Source: Nautiliaceae bacterium
GTDB taxonomy: Bacteria; Campylobacterota; Campylobacteria; Campylobacterales; Nautiliaceae
Assembly: GCA_027063075.1 (NCBI GenBank)
Contig: JAMOSM010000071.1
Coordinates: 1-12,966, forward strand
Direction of reading: 5' to 3'
DNA: 12,966 bases
A program made the translations under genes and the position numbers. Of this stretch, positions 1-7,681 are shown piece after piece (within the stretch, counting starts at the first letter, position 1; each line of letters starts with the position of its first letter). The notes below the pieces were generated by a model that saw only the letters and a list, made by a program, of their open reading frames with translations, had not been told where the DNA came from and searched no databases.

Positions 1-396
1 TTAATAGATTTGAGAATATTTTTCTTTATCGTGTTCTGATATAGGTTTTCTTACAGAGACATAACCTATTTTTTTACCGTTTTCATCAAACATAGGCTCT
101 ATAAAAGTCTCTACCCAGTAATATCGGCCATCTTTTCTTAAATTTTTAACAATTCCTCTCCAGCTTTGATTTTTTTCTATAGTATCCCATAAGTTTTTAA
201 AAACAGATTTTGGCATATCCGGGTGTCTTACAATATTGTGAGGTTTTCCTATTAGTTCATCTTTTTCGTAGCCTGATAATTTACAAAAAGCGCTATTTAC
301 AAATGTAATAACCCCTTTTAAGTCTGTTTTACTGATTATAGGTTTGTTTTCTACTCCAGCGTCTTTGAAAGTTACTTCTTCGTTTTTTATTTCCAT
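1..396 (-). CDS. cetB: Stand-alone PAS-domain redox/energy sensor, Aer/CetB type
   Basis: This is probably a cytoplasmic FAD-binding PAS protein that senses redox state for energy taxis. In Campylobacter such a protein (CetB) signals through a separate membrane transducer, CetA. The 131-residue product is almost entirely one PAS domain (about residues 20-120) with the Aer signature HNIVRHPDMP at 53-62. Counted from the ATG at 396, N34, R57, H58, D60, F66, W79 and N85 fall at exactly the numbers of the FAD-related residues of E. coli Aer as I remember them, so cofactor binding looks intact. There is no membrane segment or methyl-accepting domain. A longer reading frame begins with TTG at 423. 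I prefer ATG 396 because AGGAAA lies just upstream of it and the Aer numbering then aligns. The stop codon is the first three bases of the window, so no cetA-like partner is visible. The family is sure; the CetB role is inferred. Confidence 0.85.
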   Translation of the reverse strand: MEIKNEEVTFKDAGVENKPIISKTDLKGVITFVNSAFCKLSGYEKDELIGKPHNIVRHPDMPKSVFKNLWDTIEKNQSWRGIVKNLRKDGRYYWVETFIEPMFDENGKKIGYVSVRKPISEHDKEKYSQIY

Positions 397-422
397 GGCA
401 TTTCCTATAACCTCTTTTTGCA

Positions 423-428
423 ATTTTA
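423..428 (-). promoter_or_regulatory. Possible -10 element for the PAS gene
   Basis: On the minus strand this reads TAAAAT. It would place transcription initiation about 15-20 bases upstream of the ATG at 396, inside the alternative TTG-initiated extension, which fits the shorter start. No convincing -35 element is visible, as is usual for AT-rich Campylobacterota promoters. The match could be chance in such AT-rich DNA. Confidence 0.25.
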
Positions 429-440
429 GCTAATTTTGAG

Positions 441-480
441 TAAAATACAATATCTTTTTTATAAAAATTTAATATAAAAT
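441..480 (+). promoter_or_regulatory. Promoter region of the rplI-to-rnr operon
   Basis: Two sigma-70-like -10 candidates lie in the divergent spacer. One is TAAAAT/TACAAT at 441-451, preceded by TTTTGAG, which resembles an extended -10. The other is TATAAAAT at 473-480, nearer the gene. The AAGGA ribosome site at 494-498 then precedes the ATG at 505. This is the only gap large enough for a promoter before base 11827, so it probably drives the whole downstream gene string. The start site itself is not determined by sequence alone. Confidence 0.4.
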
Positions 481-504
481 AAAAAATTAACAAAAGGAAA
501 CAAA

Positions 505-945
505 ATGAAAGTTTTATTAATTAAAGATGTAAAAGGTTTAGGAAAAGCCGGAGAAATTAAAGAAGCAAAAGATGGATATGCAAGAAACTTTTTAATTCCA
601 AAAGGTTTTGCAAAACTTGCCACACCTGAAGTGATAAGAGAGTGGGAAAAAGAGCAGGCTGAAAAAAAGGCAAAACTTGAAGCAGAACTTGATGCTATTA
701 ATGAATTAAAAGAAAAACTTGAAAATACTACATTAAAAATTAAGCATAAACTTGGTGCAAACGGTCAGCTAATAGGTGCGGTTACAAACAAAGAAATTGG
801 TGAGAAGTTAAAAGAGCTTGGATTTGATATAGAAAAAAAACAGATAGAGCATACTTCAATAAAAGCTCCGGGAACTTATCAAGTAGATATTAAACTTGGT
901 CATGGAATACATGCTAAACTTAACGTAGAAGTAGAAGGTGAATAA
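505..945 (+). CDS. rplI: 50S ribosomal protein L9
   Basis: L9 binds 23S rRNA near the base of the L1 stalk of the large ribosomal subunit and helps keep reading frame. The N-terminal domain is unmistakable: [20 protein letters not shown], then [14 protein letters not shown] (about residues 1-40). A charged connecting helix follows (about 45-75), and then the C-terminal domain with [13 protein letters not shown] and the ending HAKLNVEVE. At 146 residues it is full length for the family (about 148). The ATG at 505 has AAGGA at 494-498. It is the first gene of the operon, and its TAA overlaps the hslV start by one base (TAATG), implying coupled translation. I recall the order rplI-hslV-hslU-era from Campylobacter jejuni, which supports the phylum assignment. 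Nothing about the protein is unusual. Confidence 0.97.
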   Translation: MKVLLIKDVKGLGKAGEIKEAKDGYARNFLIPKGFAKLATPEVIREWEKEQAEKKAKLEAELDAINELKEKLENTTLKIKHKLGANGQLIGAVTNKEIGEKLKELGFDIEKKQIEHTSIKAPGTYQVDIKLGHGIHAKLNVEVEGE

Positions 946-1496
946 TGAGTATAAATTTAGAAGCTACCACGATACTTGGATATAAAAAAGACGGGGTTGC
1001 CGTTATCGGAGGAGATGGACAGGTTACATTTGGAAACGCAGTATTAAAAGGTAATGCAAAAAAAGTAAGAACTCTATATAACGGTAAAGTATTAGCCGGC
1101 TTTGCAGGAAGTACGGCCGATGCTTTTATTTTGTTTGATATGTTTGAAAATCACCTTCAAAACAGAAAAGGTGATTTATTAAAAGCAGTTGTTGATTTTG
1201 CAAAAGAGTGGAGGAAAGATAAATATTTAAGACGTCTTGAAGCGATGATGATTGTTCTTAATACAAAACATATTTTTATACTCTCAGGTAACGGAGACGT
1301 GGTTGAGCCAGAAGATGGAAAACTTGCGGCAATTGGTAGTGGAGGAAACTTTGCAATTTCTGCAGCCCGTGCTCTTGATAGACATGCAAATTTAGACCCT
1401 GAAAAGCTTGTAAAAGAATCACTTCAAATTGCCGGAGAACTTTGTATTTATACAAATACAAACATAACTATTTTAAAATTACAGGAGGATAAATAA
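945..1496 (+). CDS. hslV: ATP-dependent protease peptidase subunit HslV (ClpQ)
   Basis: HslV is the threonine peptidase of the cytoplasmic HslUV (ClpYQ) protease, a proteasome-like double ring that works with the HslU ATPase. The product has 183 residues. The catalytic Thr is residue 8 (ATTIL, 7-11), preceded by a seven-residue leader MSINLEA. With Thr8 counted as Thr1, D24 and K40 correspond to the family's Asp17 and Lys33, and the SGG turn at 132-134 (IGSGG) is present, so the active site is complete. Most HslV proteins begin Met-Thr-Thr. Here no ATG, GTG or TTG lies directly before Thr8, so the leader must be removed to expose the nucleophile; Helicobacter HslV has a similar short leader. 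The start at 945 overlaps the rplI stop. The last codons carry the ribosome-binding site of hslU. Confidence 0.96.
   Translation: MSINLEATTILGYKKDGVAVIGGDGQVTFGNAVLKGNAKKVRTLYNGKVLAGFAGSTADAFILFDMFENHLQNRKGDLLKAVVDFAKEWRKDKYLRRLEAMMIVLNTKHIFILSGNGDVVEPEDGKLAAIGSGGNFAISAARALDRHANLDPEKLVKESLQIAGELCIYTNTNITILKLQEDK
1483..1488 (+). promoter_or_regulatory. Consensus ribosome-binding site for hslU
   Basis: AGGAGG lies inside the last codons of hslV, nine bases before the hslU ATG at 1498. It is the strongest Shine-Dalgarno match at any gene start in the window, where most starts have only AAGGA or AGGAA. This suggests hslU is translated efficiently relative to its neighbours, in line with the stoichiometric need for HslU hexamers. 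Confidence 0.7.
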
Positions 1497-1497
1497 T

Positions 1498-2814
1498 ATG
1501 AGTGAAATGACTCCAAAAGAGATTGTAAAATATCTTGATGAATATGTTGTAGGTCAAAAAGACGCTAAAAAAACAATAGCAATTGCCCTTAGAAACAGAT
1601 ATAGAAGAATGCAACTTCCAAAAGAGTGGCAGGATGATATTTTGCCAAAAAATATCTTAATGATAGGGCCAACCGGAGTTGGTAAAACGGAAATTGCAAG
1701 AAGAATGGCTAAGATGATGAAAGTTCCATTTGTAAAAGTAGAAGCTAGTAAATATACGGAAGTTGGGTTTGTAGGGCGTGATGTTGAATCGATGATAAGG
1801 GATTTAGTAAATAACTCTATGAATTTAGTTAGAGCTGAAATGGAAGAAAAAAGTAAAGAACAGATTGAAGAAGAGATTATTAATGAAATAACAAAAAAAT
1901 TAATTCCTCCACTTCCAAAAAACGCTCCTGAAGAAAAACAAAAAGAGTATGAGCATACTTTTAATAAAATGAAAGAAAAAGTAAAAAAGGGTGAAGTTGA
2001 TAATTTAAAAGTTACAATAGAAATTGATGAAGATATGGCAATGGATGAGAATCTTCCGCCTGAGATGGTAAAAGCTCAAGAGAGTATTGTAAAAATAATA
2101 GGAATTTTTAATAAAAATAAAGAAAAAAAAGAAGTAACCGTTAAAGAAGCAAAAGAACTTTTAAGAAGAAAAGCGGCTGAAAAGTTTATTAATAAAGAAG
2201 AGCTTAAAAAAGAAGCAATTAAAAGAGCAGAAAACGGAATTATTTTTATAGATGAAATTGATAAAATTGCCGCTACCGGAAATACCCGTCAAGACCCGAG
2301 CAAAGAGGGAGTTCAAAGAGACTTATTGCCAATTGTTGAAGGTTCGACTGTAAATACAAAATACGGATATGTAAATACAGACCATATTTTATTTATTGCG
2401 GCAGGTGCGTTTCATGTAAGCAAACCAAGCGATTTAATTCCTGAGCTTCAAGGAAGGTTTCCTTTAAGGGTTGAGCTTCAAAGTCTTGATGAAGAGGCTT
2501 TATATCAGATTCTTACACGTCCAAAACACTCTTTAATAAAACAGTATCAAAAACTTCTTGAAGTTGAAGGGGTTAATTTAATTTTTGAAGAGGATGCTTT
2601 AAGGGAAATTGCAAGATATGCGTTTTTAGCAAATGAAAAAACAGAAGATATAGGAGCAAGACGTCTTCATACAGTGGTTGAAAAGGTGCTTGAAGATATT
2701 AACTTTAATGCGGATGAATATAAAGGTAAAGATTTTATAATTACAACCGATTATGTAAAAGAGAGACTTGAAAATATTGTAGAAAATGAAGATATGACAA
2801 AATATATTTTATAA
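1498..2814 (+). CDS. hslU: HslU (ClpY) AAA+ unfoldase of the HslUV protease
   Basis: HslU unfolds substrates with ATP and threads them into HslV. All landmarks are present in 438 residues: the N-terminal TPKEIVKYLDEYVVGQ, Walker A GPTGVGKT at 57-64, the pore loop at 90-93, the inserted I domain at about 105-240 rich in Lys and Glu, Walker B IIFIDEID at 248-255, LQGRFP with a probable arginine finger R320, and sensor-2 GARR at 386-389. The C-terminus MTKYIL is the tail that docks into HslV pockets (SRFIL-like in E. coli). The pore motif reads GFVG rather than the usual GYVG, a conservative aromatic swap. The length matches the family (about 440). The gene starts one base after the hslV stop, consistent with co-production of the two subunits. 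Confidence 0.97.
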   Translation: MSEMTPKEIVKYLDEYVVGQKDAKKTIAIALRNRYRRMQLPKEWQDDILPKNILMIGPTGVGKTEIARRMAKMMKVPFVKVEASKYTEVGFVGRDVESMIRDLVNNSMNLVRAEMEEKSKEQIEEEIINEITKKLIPPLPKNAPEEKQKEYEHTFNKMKEKVKKGEVDNLKVTIEIDEDMAMDENLPPEMVKAQESIVKIIGIFNKNKEKKEVTVKEAKELLRRKAAEKFINKEELKKEAIKRAENGIIFIDEIDKIAATGNTRQDPSKEGVQRDLLPIVEGSTVNTKYGYVNTDHILFIAAGAFHVSKPSDLIPELQGRFPLRVELQSLDEEALYQILTRPKHSLIKQYQKLLEVEGVNLIFEEDALREIARYAFLANEKTEDIGARRLHTVVEKVLEDINFNADEYKGKDFIITTDYVKERLENIVENEDMTKYIL

Positions 2815-2822
2815 GGAAAATA

Positions 2823-3701
2823 ATGCCAAAAAGCGGATTTGTAGGAATTTTAGGAAAGCCGAATGCCGGTAAATCAACTCTTCTTAACTGGCTTTTAGGA
2901 GAAAAAATAGCTCTTGTCTCCCCTAAAGCAAATGCTAGTAGAAAAAGAGTAAATGCAATAGTTATGCACGGCGATGACCAAATTATTCTTTTAGATACCC
3001 CCGGACTTCATGAAAAAGAGAAACTTCTTAATAAATTTATGTTAAAAGAGGCTTTAAAAGCGTTAGGGGATAGTGATTTAGTTTTATTTTTAGCTGATGT
3101 AAAAGATAATCTTGATGGATATAAATGGTTTTTAGAACTTAATAAAAAGAATATTCCTCATATTGTGGTACTTACAAAAACAGACCTTGCAGATAAAGAT
3201 GAAGTGGAAGAAAAGAAAAAAGAGTATGAATCATTAGGCAAAGCTTTAGCAGTGGTACCTATTAGTGCCGTTGAGGGAAAAGGAAAAGAGGAACTTTTAG
3301 ATGAAATTGTAAAACATCTGCCTGAACATCCTTACTATTATGACCCTGAGCTGATTTCGACAGAACATATAAGAGATATTTATAAAGAGCTTATAAGAGA
3401 AGCGCTTTTTGAAAAACTTGGAGATGAATTACCTTATGAAACAGATGTAATTATTGATAAAATAGAAGAATATGATAATTTAGATAAAGTTTATGCTACA
3501 ATTATAGTTGAGCGTCCTAGTCAAAAAGGGATGATTATAGGTAAAAAGGGGCGTAAGATTAAAGAAATAGGTACTTATGCAAGAAAGCTTTTAGAACAGT
3601 TTAGCGGAAAGAAAATATATCTTGAATTATATGTAAAGGTGGTACCGGGCTGGAGCAAAAATAAGCGTATGCTTGAAGAATTAGGATATGAGGTAGATTA
3701 A
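2823..3701 (+). CDS. era: GTPase Era, 30S ribosome assembly factor
   Basis: Era binds the 3' end of 16S rRNA and couples small-subunit maturation to GTP hydrolysis. The 292-residue product has G1 GKPNAGKST at 11-19, G3 DTPG at 58-61, G4 TKTD at 118-121, and G5 SAVEG at 148-152. A C-terminal KH RNA-binding domain carries the GKKG loop at 240-243. Two motifs differ from the textbook form. The G2 region reads SPKANASRKR (33-42) instead of the SRKPQTTR type, and G4 has Thr in place of Asn. The NA-S/T-R form of G2 is also what I recall from Campylobacter Era, so it looks like a lineage trait and not damage. The ATG at 2823 is preceded by AGGAA at 2814-2818. Its stop overlaps the next start by one base (TAATG at 3699-3703). 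Confidence 0.96.
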   Translation: MPKSGFVGILGKPNAGKSTLLNWLLGEKIALVSPKANASRKRVNAIVMHGDDQIILLDTPGLHEKEKLLNKFMLKEALKALGDSDLVLFLADVKDNLDGYKWFLELNKKNIPHIVVLTKTDLADKDEVEEKKKEYESLGKALAVVPISAVEGKGKEELLDEIVKHLPEHPYYYDPELISTEHIRDIYKELIREALFEKLGDELPYETDVIIDKIEEYDNLDKVYATIIVERPSQKGMIIGKKGRKIKEIGTYARKLLEQFSGKKIYLELYVKVVPGWSKNKRMLEELGYEVD

Positions 3702-5284
3702 TGGAACAGGTAAAAAATGAAAAAATTCAGGAGTTTTTAAATAACTTAAAAAATAAATTTAGATTTTTAAACAAATATGATTATAACATTAATGAAGTTA
3801 TAGGTGTTAAAGGTCAAGAGAGATATATTTTATATATAGATAAAAAATTAATCAGAATCTATAGGGGAAAACTTAAATCTTCTCCTTTACTTGCAACTTA
3901 CCTTCCTATTGAAAATGCTATTTTTTATAATTTTAAAGTGGAAAAATCGGTAATTGAAAAAGTTGATTTAAAAAGTTTTATCGAAACTAAAGTTTATGAT
4001 GAAGCGGGGGTTGATGATACGGAAGATTATATTATCAAGTATAAAGTTGTAGAGTATTTAAAAGATGAAAAATATGTAATGATTGAGACTGTTATTGTCC
4101 CTGTTACTTTTTTAAATAATCATTATAAATATATTTTAGAAGAAACAGGTTATATTGATTATATATCATTTCCCGCTTTTGCTTACAGGGCTTTATATGA
4201 AGAAAAAATTTTACAAAAGGCAAATGATTTATTTATCGTACTTTTATACGATAAGATTTTTTTAACTTTTTATTCAGAAGGTGAACTTGTTTATATTCAA
4301 ACCCTCTCAAACGGTTTAGATAAAGTTTTTGATGCATTAAAGCCTTTAAAGATTAAAGATTTTAATGCAGAACTTTTCAAAAAACTGCTTACAAAAAAAG
4401 GTCTTGTTATAAGTAAATATTCAACAGCCGAGTTTGTTGTTTTAGATAAAATAAAAAAAGAGATGAGAAATATATCAAGGGTTATAAAAGAGCAGATAGA
4501 TAGTTTTATAAATCAATATGAAATAGATGAAATAGACAGGATTTTTATTACTTCAGAATATGGTAGGATAGAAGGTTTAGAAGAGTTTATAAAAAAAGAA
4601 CTCAATATTGAAACGTACAATTTTGAATTTTATGAAAAATATAACCTTGACAGACTTCCTGTAGATCCGTTTCTGTTTTTAGGAATGCTTGAAGCCCATT
4701 ATGCATATAAAAACAATGACCAGAGATATAATTTTTCTTTATTTTTAAGAAGACCTACATTTTTTTACAGACCTTCTGGAAAACTTCTTTTGTTTTCTTT
4801 TATATCTATTGTTTTAATGATTGCATATCCTATTTATTTATGGATAAACGGTATGATTTATGAATCAAAGAATAAAAGCTTACAGCATAAAATTTCAATT
4901 TTGAAAAAAGAGCAGAGCGGATTAAATGCTCAGTTAAAAGTTTTAACTGAGAAAGAAAAGAAATTAAATAAAGAGATTTCATCTTATGAAAAAGAGATAA
5001 AAAGAGTACAGAAATTTATAGAAAGTGTATATCAGTTTAAATTTTCTTATATTCCTAAATCTCAAGAACTTGTTGATATAAGTTTTTTAATGAATAAAAA
5101 CGGAGTTTTTGCAGATAATATAAGTTATGAAAATGGAATTTATATTATTAAAGTTTTTTCTTATAAAGAGTCTGCCATTCCAAACTTGATAAAAGAGCTT
5201 TCTGACAATGGATTTTCTGTTAATTTTGATGAGATTGTTTATAAAGATAAAAAATATAATTCTGTTATTAGGATTAAAGAATGA
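3701..5284 (+). CDS. MshI-like pilus/secretion protein: PilM-like domain fused to PilN/GspL-like domain
   Basis: This is a predicted inner-membrane assembly protein of a type IV pilus or type II secretion-like machine. The 527 residues fall into four parts. An acidic/basic cytoplasmic N-terminal domain of about 350 residues resembles the actin-like PilM/MshI fold. One membrane helix follows at about 361-382. A coiled coil spans about 387-445. A small periplasmic alpha/beta domain at about 450-527 resembles PilN/GspL. The segment before the helix (NFSLFLRRP) resembles the short cytoplasmic PilN tail that contacts PilM. No clear actin-type phosphate-binding motif is visible, so nucleotide binding is doubtful. 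The assignment relies mainly on topology and on position, directly before PilO-, PilP- and secretin-like genes. It overlaps era by one base and the next gene by four (ATGA). The topology is well supported; the MshI label is inferred. Confidence 0.7.
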   Translation: MEQVKNEKIQEFLNNLKNKFRFLNKYDYNINEVIGVKGQERYILYIDKKLIRIYRGKLKSSPLLATYLPIENAIFYNFKVEKSVIEKVDLKSFIETKVYDEAGVDDTEDYIIKYKVVEYLKDEKYVMIETVIVPVTFLNNHYKYILEETGYIDYISFPAFAYRALYEEKILQKANDLFIVLLYDKIFLTFYSEGELVYIQTLSNGLDKVFDALKPLKIKDFNAELFKKLLTKKGLVISKYSTAEFVVLDKIKKEMRNISRVIKEQIDSFINQYEIDEIDRIFITSEYGRIEGLEEFIKKELNIETYNFEFYEKYNLDRLPVDPFLFLGMLEAHYAYKNNDQRYNFSLFLRRPTFFYRPSGKLLLFSFISIVLMIAYPIYLWINGMIYESKNKSLQHKISILKKEQSGLNAQLKVLTEKEKKLNKEISSYEKEIKRVQKFIESVYQFKFSYIPKSQELVDISFLMNKNGVFADNISYENGIYIIKVFSYKESAIPNLIKELSDNGFSVNFDEIVYKDKKYNSVIRIKE

Positions 5285-5910
5285 AGTTTTTAGATAGAAT
5301 TGATGACTATTTTTACAGCAGACCTGAAAAAGAATTTTTGTATGTTTTAGGACTTGTAATAGGGATAATTGGATTTTTAATTTATTATTATATCTATCCT
5401 GTTGCAGACCGTTATGAAAGCAGGCAAGAAAAAAATTATAAAAAATTATCAGCCCAGTATAAAAATTTAAAAAGCGATGTTAATCTCTTAAGAATTAGGG
5501 TTTCGGCTTTAAATAAACATATAAAACAAAGAGAAACTCTTTTAGCTAATTTGAAAAAGAAAAAAGTTTTTTATAGTGAGCTTGCAAACCTTCTTGATTT
5601 TGCGGAATTTGACCAGTATAAATGGGCAAATTTTGTAAAAGAAGCCGTTATGAATGCTAAAAATAAGGGTCTTGAAGTGAAAAAAATAGCAAATACTGTT
5701 TATGATATAGATGTTGCCGATAACTCTAAAATGCCTGAAATTGTTAAAAGAATGGATATTGGTATAGAGTTAGAGGGTAAATATAAAAACTTTATATACT
5801 ATCTTTATTCTTATGAGGACAGAAAAGAGTTAATAAGGATAAAAGAGATGAATATTACTTCCCCTGCGAGTTTTTATATCAAACTTTCTATATATGGGTA
5901 TAACAAATGA
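5281..5910 (+). CDS. MshJ/PilO-like inner-membrane alignment protein
   Basis: This is a predicted bitopic inner-membrane protein of the pilus alignment subcomplex, expected to pair with the PilN-like part of the upstream protein. In 209 residues it has a short cytoplasmic N-terminus and one membrane helix at about 19-40 (the LGLVIGIIGFLIYYYIY stretch). A long charged coiled coil follows at about 45-97, then a periplasmic alpha/beta domain to the end. This is the PilO/MshJ/GspM plan, and the length suits the family (about 200-220). Sequence motifs are weak in this family, so the call depends on architecture and order. The ATG at 5281 forms an ATGA overlap with the preceding stop, and the stop forms another ATGA overlap at 5907. 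Confidence 0.7.
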   Translation: MKFLDRIDDYFYSRPEKEFLYVLGLVIGIIGFLIYYYIYPVADRYESRQEKNYKKLSAQYKNLKSDVNLLRIRVSALNKHIKQRETLLANLKKKKVFYSELANLLDFAEFDQYKWANFVKEAVMNAKNKGLEVKKIANTVYDIDVADNSKMPEIVKRMDIGIELEGKYKNFIYYLYSYEDRKELIRIKEMNITSPASFYIKLSIYGYNK

Positions 5911-6332
5911 AAAAGATAGTTATTGTTTTAACAGCGGCTTTAATTTTGTTTGCGCAGGACGATAAATATTTAATGTATGTGAATAAGCTTGTAAATTACC
6001 ATTTTGAGCTTAGAAGTATTACTGATAAACAAATTCCTTTTGAAATAAAAGTAGAACACAATAAAACAAATGTAGCGGTTGAAAAGATTTTAGTAAGAAG
6101 AATAAAAGTAGAGCTTTTGTCTATATTTAATAATATGGCTCATGTAAAAATAAAAGAGTATTTAGGCGACCAGCTAATTAAACAAGAGAGTAAGTGGGTT
6201 AAGAAAGGTGATAAGATTTATGACTGTAAAATTGTTAAAATTACGTTAACAAAAGTTGTTTTAAAATGTAAGGACAGGGTATTAATAAAAACATTAAATA
6301 AAAAAATTCCAGGATTTAAGGAAATAAAATGA
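5907..6332 (+). CDS. MshK/PilP/GspC-like periplasmic protein (CtsR-like position)
   Basis: This is a predicted small exported protein linking the inner-membrane complex to the secretin. In 141 residues it has an N-terminal signal sequence or membrane anchor (KKIVIVLTAALILFAQ, about 2-17). The C-terminal region reads like the PilP/GspC homology domain: W97 VKKGDKIYD (97-106) followed by alternating hydrophobic strands ending KVVLKCKDRV. Two cysteines, C107 and C121, sit on neighbouring predicted strands and could form a disulphide. The gene directly precedes the secretin gene, as mshK does before mshL and as ctsR does before ctsD in Campylobacter jejuni. It overlaps both neighbours by four bases. 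The export signal is clear; the family call is moderate because these proteins diverge fast. Confidence 0.6.
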   Translation: MKKIVIVLTAALILFAQDDKYLMYVNKLVNYHFELRSITDKQIPFEIKVEHNKTNVAVEKILVRRIKVELLSIFNNMAHVKIKEYLGDQLIKQESKWVKKGDKIYDCKIVKITLTKVVLKCKDRVLIKTLNKKIPGFKEIK

Positions 6333-7681
6333 AAAAATTAATTGTGGCTTTTATTATTGCTGTATTTAGTTTTGCAGGTAGCTGTGATAATAAACTATTT
6401 TCTTATTCAAACAGTATGAATGCAAGTGAGAGAATGAGTATAAAAAGTTTTTTGTATCTGTTAGCTACTCAAAAATGTAATGTAAATATTATTGTTAAAG
6501 ATAAAAAAGCCCGGGCTATTTTAAATGAAAAAATGCCTTTTGTAAGAATTAAAAACTATACTTTGCCTCAGATACTTGATTTGATTTTGAAAAAAAGAGG
6601 TCTTTTTTATACGTTAAAAGGAAATGAGTTAATTGTTAGTTATTATAAAACAAAAACATATAAACTGGATTTTATTTCAAGTTCAAGAACAGGTGAAGCA
6701 ATACTTGATGCTACAGACAATAAAATTACAAACAATTATACATTTAATTTCTGGGATACATTTCAGACTCAGTTAAAAACACTTTTAGACAATAATAAAG
6801 GTGAAGATGAAACAGTTTATGAACCTATTGTAAATAAGGATACGGGGGTTATAGTTGTTACCGGTAATATGAGACAGCTTAATGCGGTTGATAAATATGT
6901 TAATAATTTAATGAAATCTTTAACAAAAGAGGTTTTAATAGATGTTAAAATTTATAGCGTAGAGCTTTCAAAATCTCATAAAACAGGAATTGACTGGTCT
7001 CAGCTTTCTGTTTCACTTCCAGATAGTTCAGTTCCTTTGAGAGCTCAGTATGTGTTTGGGTCTAATTCTATTTTTAACTCAACCACATTTAATGTTGGAG
7101 CTTTATTAAACTTTTTGGCTCAAAACGGAAATGTAAATTCAATTTCAAACCCGAAAATTATGACTCTTAACAATCAAAAAGCAATTATCAGTGTAGGGGA
7201 TACAATTTATTATAAATACGCTTCAAAAGTTGTAACAGACCAAAATGGTAATCCGAATACTGAATATACCATTGACTCAAAATTTGTGGGGGTAATTTTA
7301 GATATTACTCCTCAGATAAGTGATAATGGAGAGATTATTTTAAGTATTGCTCCACGAATAAGCGCATTTAGAGATTTAACGCAGTTAGGTACTCAGACTG
7401 TAAGGGATATGCCGCCTGATACAAAAGATAATACAATGCAAAGTATTGTAAAAGTAAAAGATGGGGATACTATTGTTCTTGGAGGTCTTATTAGTGATGA
7501 TAAAAGTTTAAAAGTAAATGGAGTGCCTATTTTAAAAGAGATTCCTATTATAAAATATCTGTTTTCGTCAAAAGAGAAAATTACTTCAAAAAAAGAGATA
7601 GTGTTTGTAATTACTCCTCATATAGTAAATCTTAAAAAGAAAAAAACATTAAGGGATTTAGGTTTTGGCCAATTTCGCTAA
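6329..7681 (+). CDS. mshL: Outer-membrane secretin, MshL/CtsD/PilQ type
   Basis: Secretins form the multimeric outer-membrane channel through which pili, secreted proteins or incoming DNA pass. The 450-residue product has a signal peptide (1-16, cleavage suggested after SFA; a cysteine at 19 makes a lipoprotein alternative possible but the lipobox is poor). An N0/STN-like domain follows at about 34-104, then an N1-type domain at about 165-200 (DTGVIVVTGNMRQLNAVDKYV). The secretin core runs from about 200 to 435 with SNPKIMTLNNQKA at 273-285, VKDGDTIVLGGL at 376-387, and the signature VPILKEIPIIKYLF at 399-412 followed by ITPHIV at 428-433. The gene is intact, and its order before an ExeA-like ATPase gene matches mshL-mshM and ctsD-ctsP. 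The secretin family is certain; which subtype is inferred. Confidence 0.93.
   Translation: MKKLIVAFIIAVFSFAGSCDNKLFSYSNSMNASERMSIKSFLYLLATQKCNVNIIVKDKKARAILNEKMPFVRIKNYTLPQILDLILKKRGLFYTLKGNELIVSYYKTKTYKLDFISSSRTGEAILDATDNKITNNYTFNFWDTFQTQLKTLLDNNKGEDETVYEPIVNKDTGVIVVTGNMRQLNAVDKYVNNLMKSLTKEVLIDVKIYSVELSKSHKTGIDWSQLSVSLPDSSVPLRAQYVFGSNSIFNSTTFNVGALLNFLAQNGNVNSISNPKIMTLNNQKAIISVGDTIYYKYASKVVTDQNGNPNTEYTIDSKFVGVILDITPQISDNGEIILSIAPRISAFRDLTQLGTQTVRDMPPDTKDNTMQSIVKVKDGDTIVLGGLISDDKSLKVNGVPILKEIPIIKYLFSSKEKITSKKEIVFVITPHIVNLKKKKTLRDLGFGQFR

Noticed and set aside
397..423. Longer PAS gene start at TTG 423 (140 residues)
   Set aside because: ATG at 396 has an AGGAAA ribosome site and gives numbering identical to E. 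coli Aer; the extra nine residues have no PAS content.
1276..1461. Minus-strand open frame inside hslV
   Set aside because: It lies wholly within a certain gene, has no family features and no ribosome site; a frame shadow.
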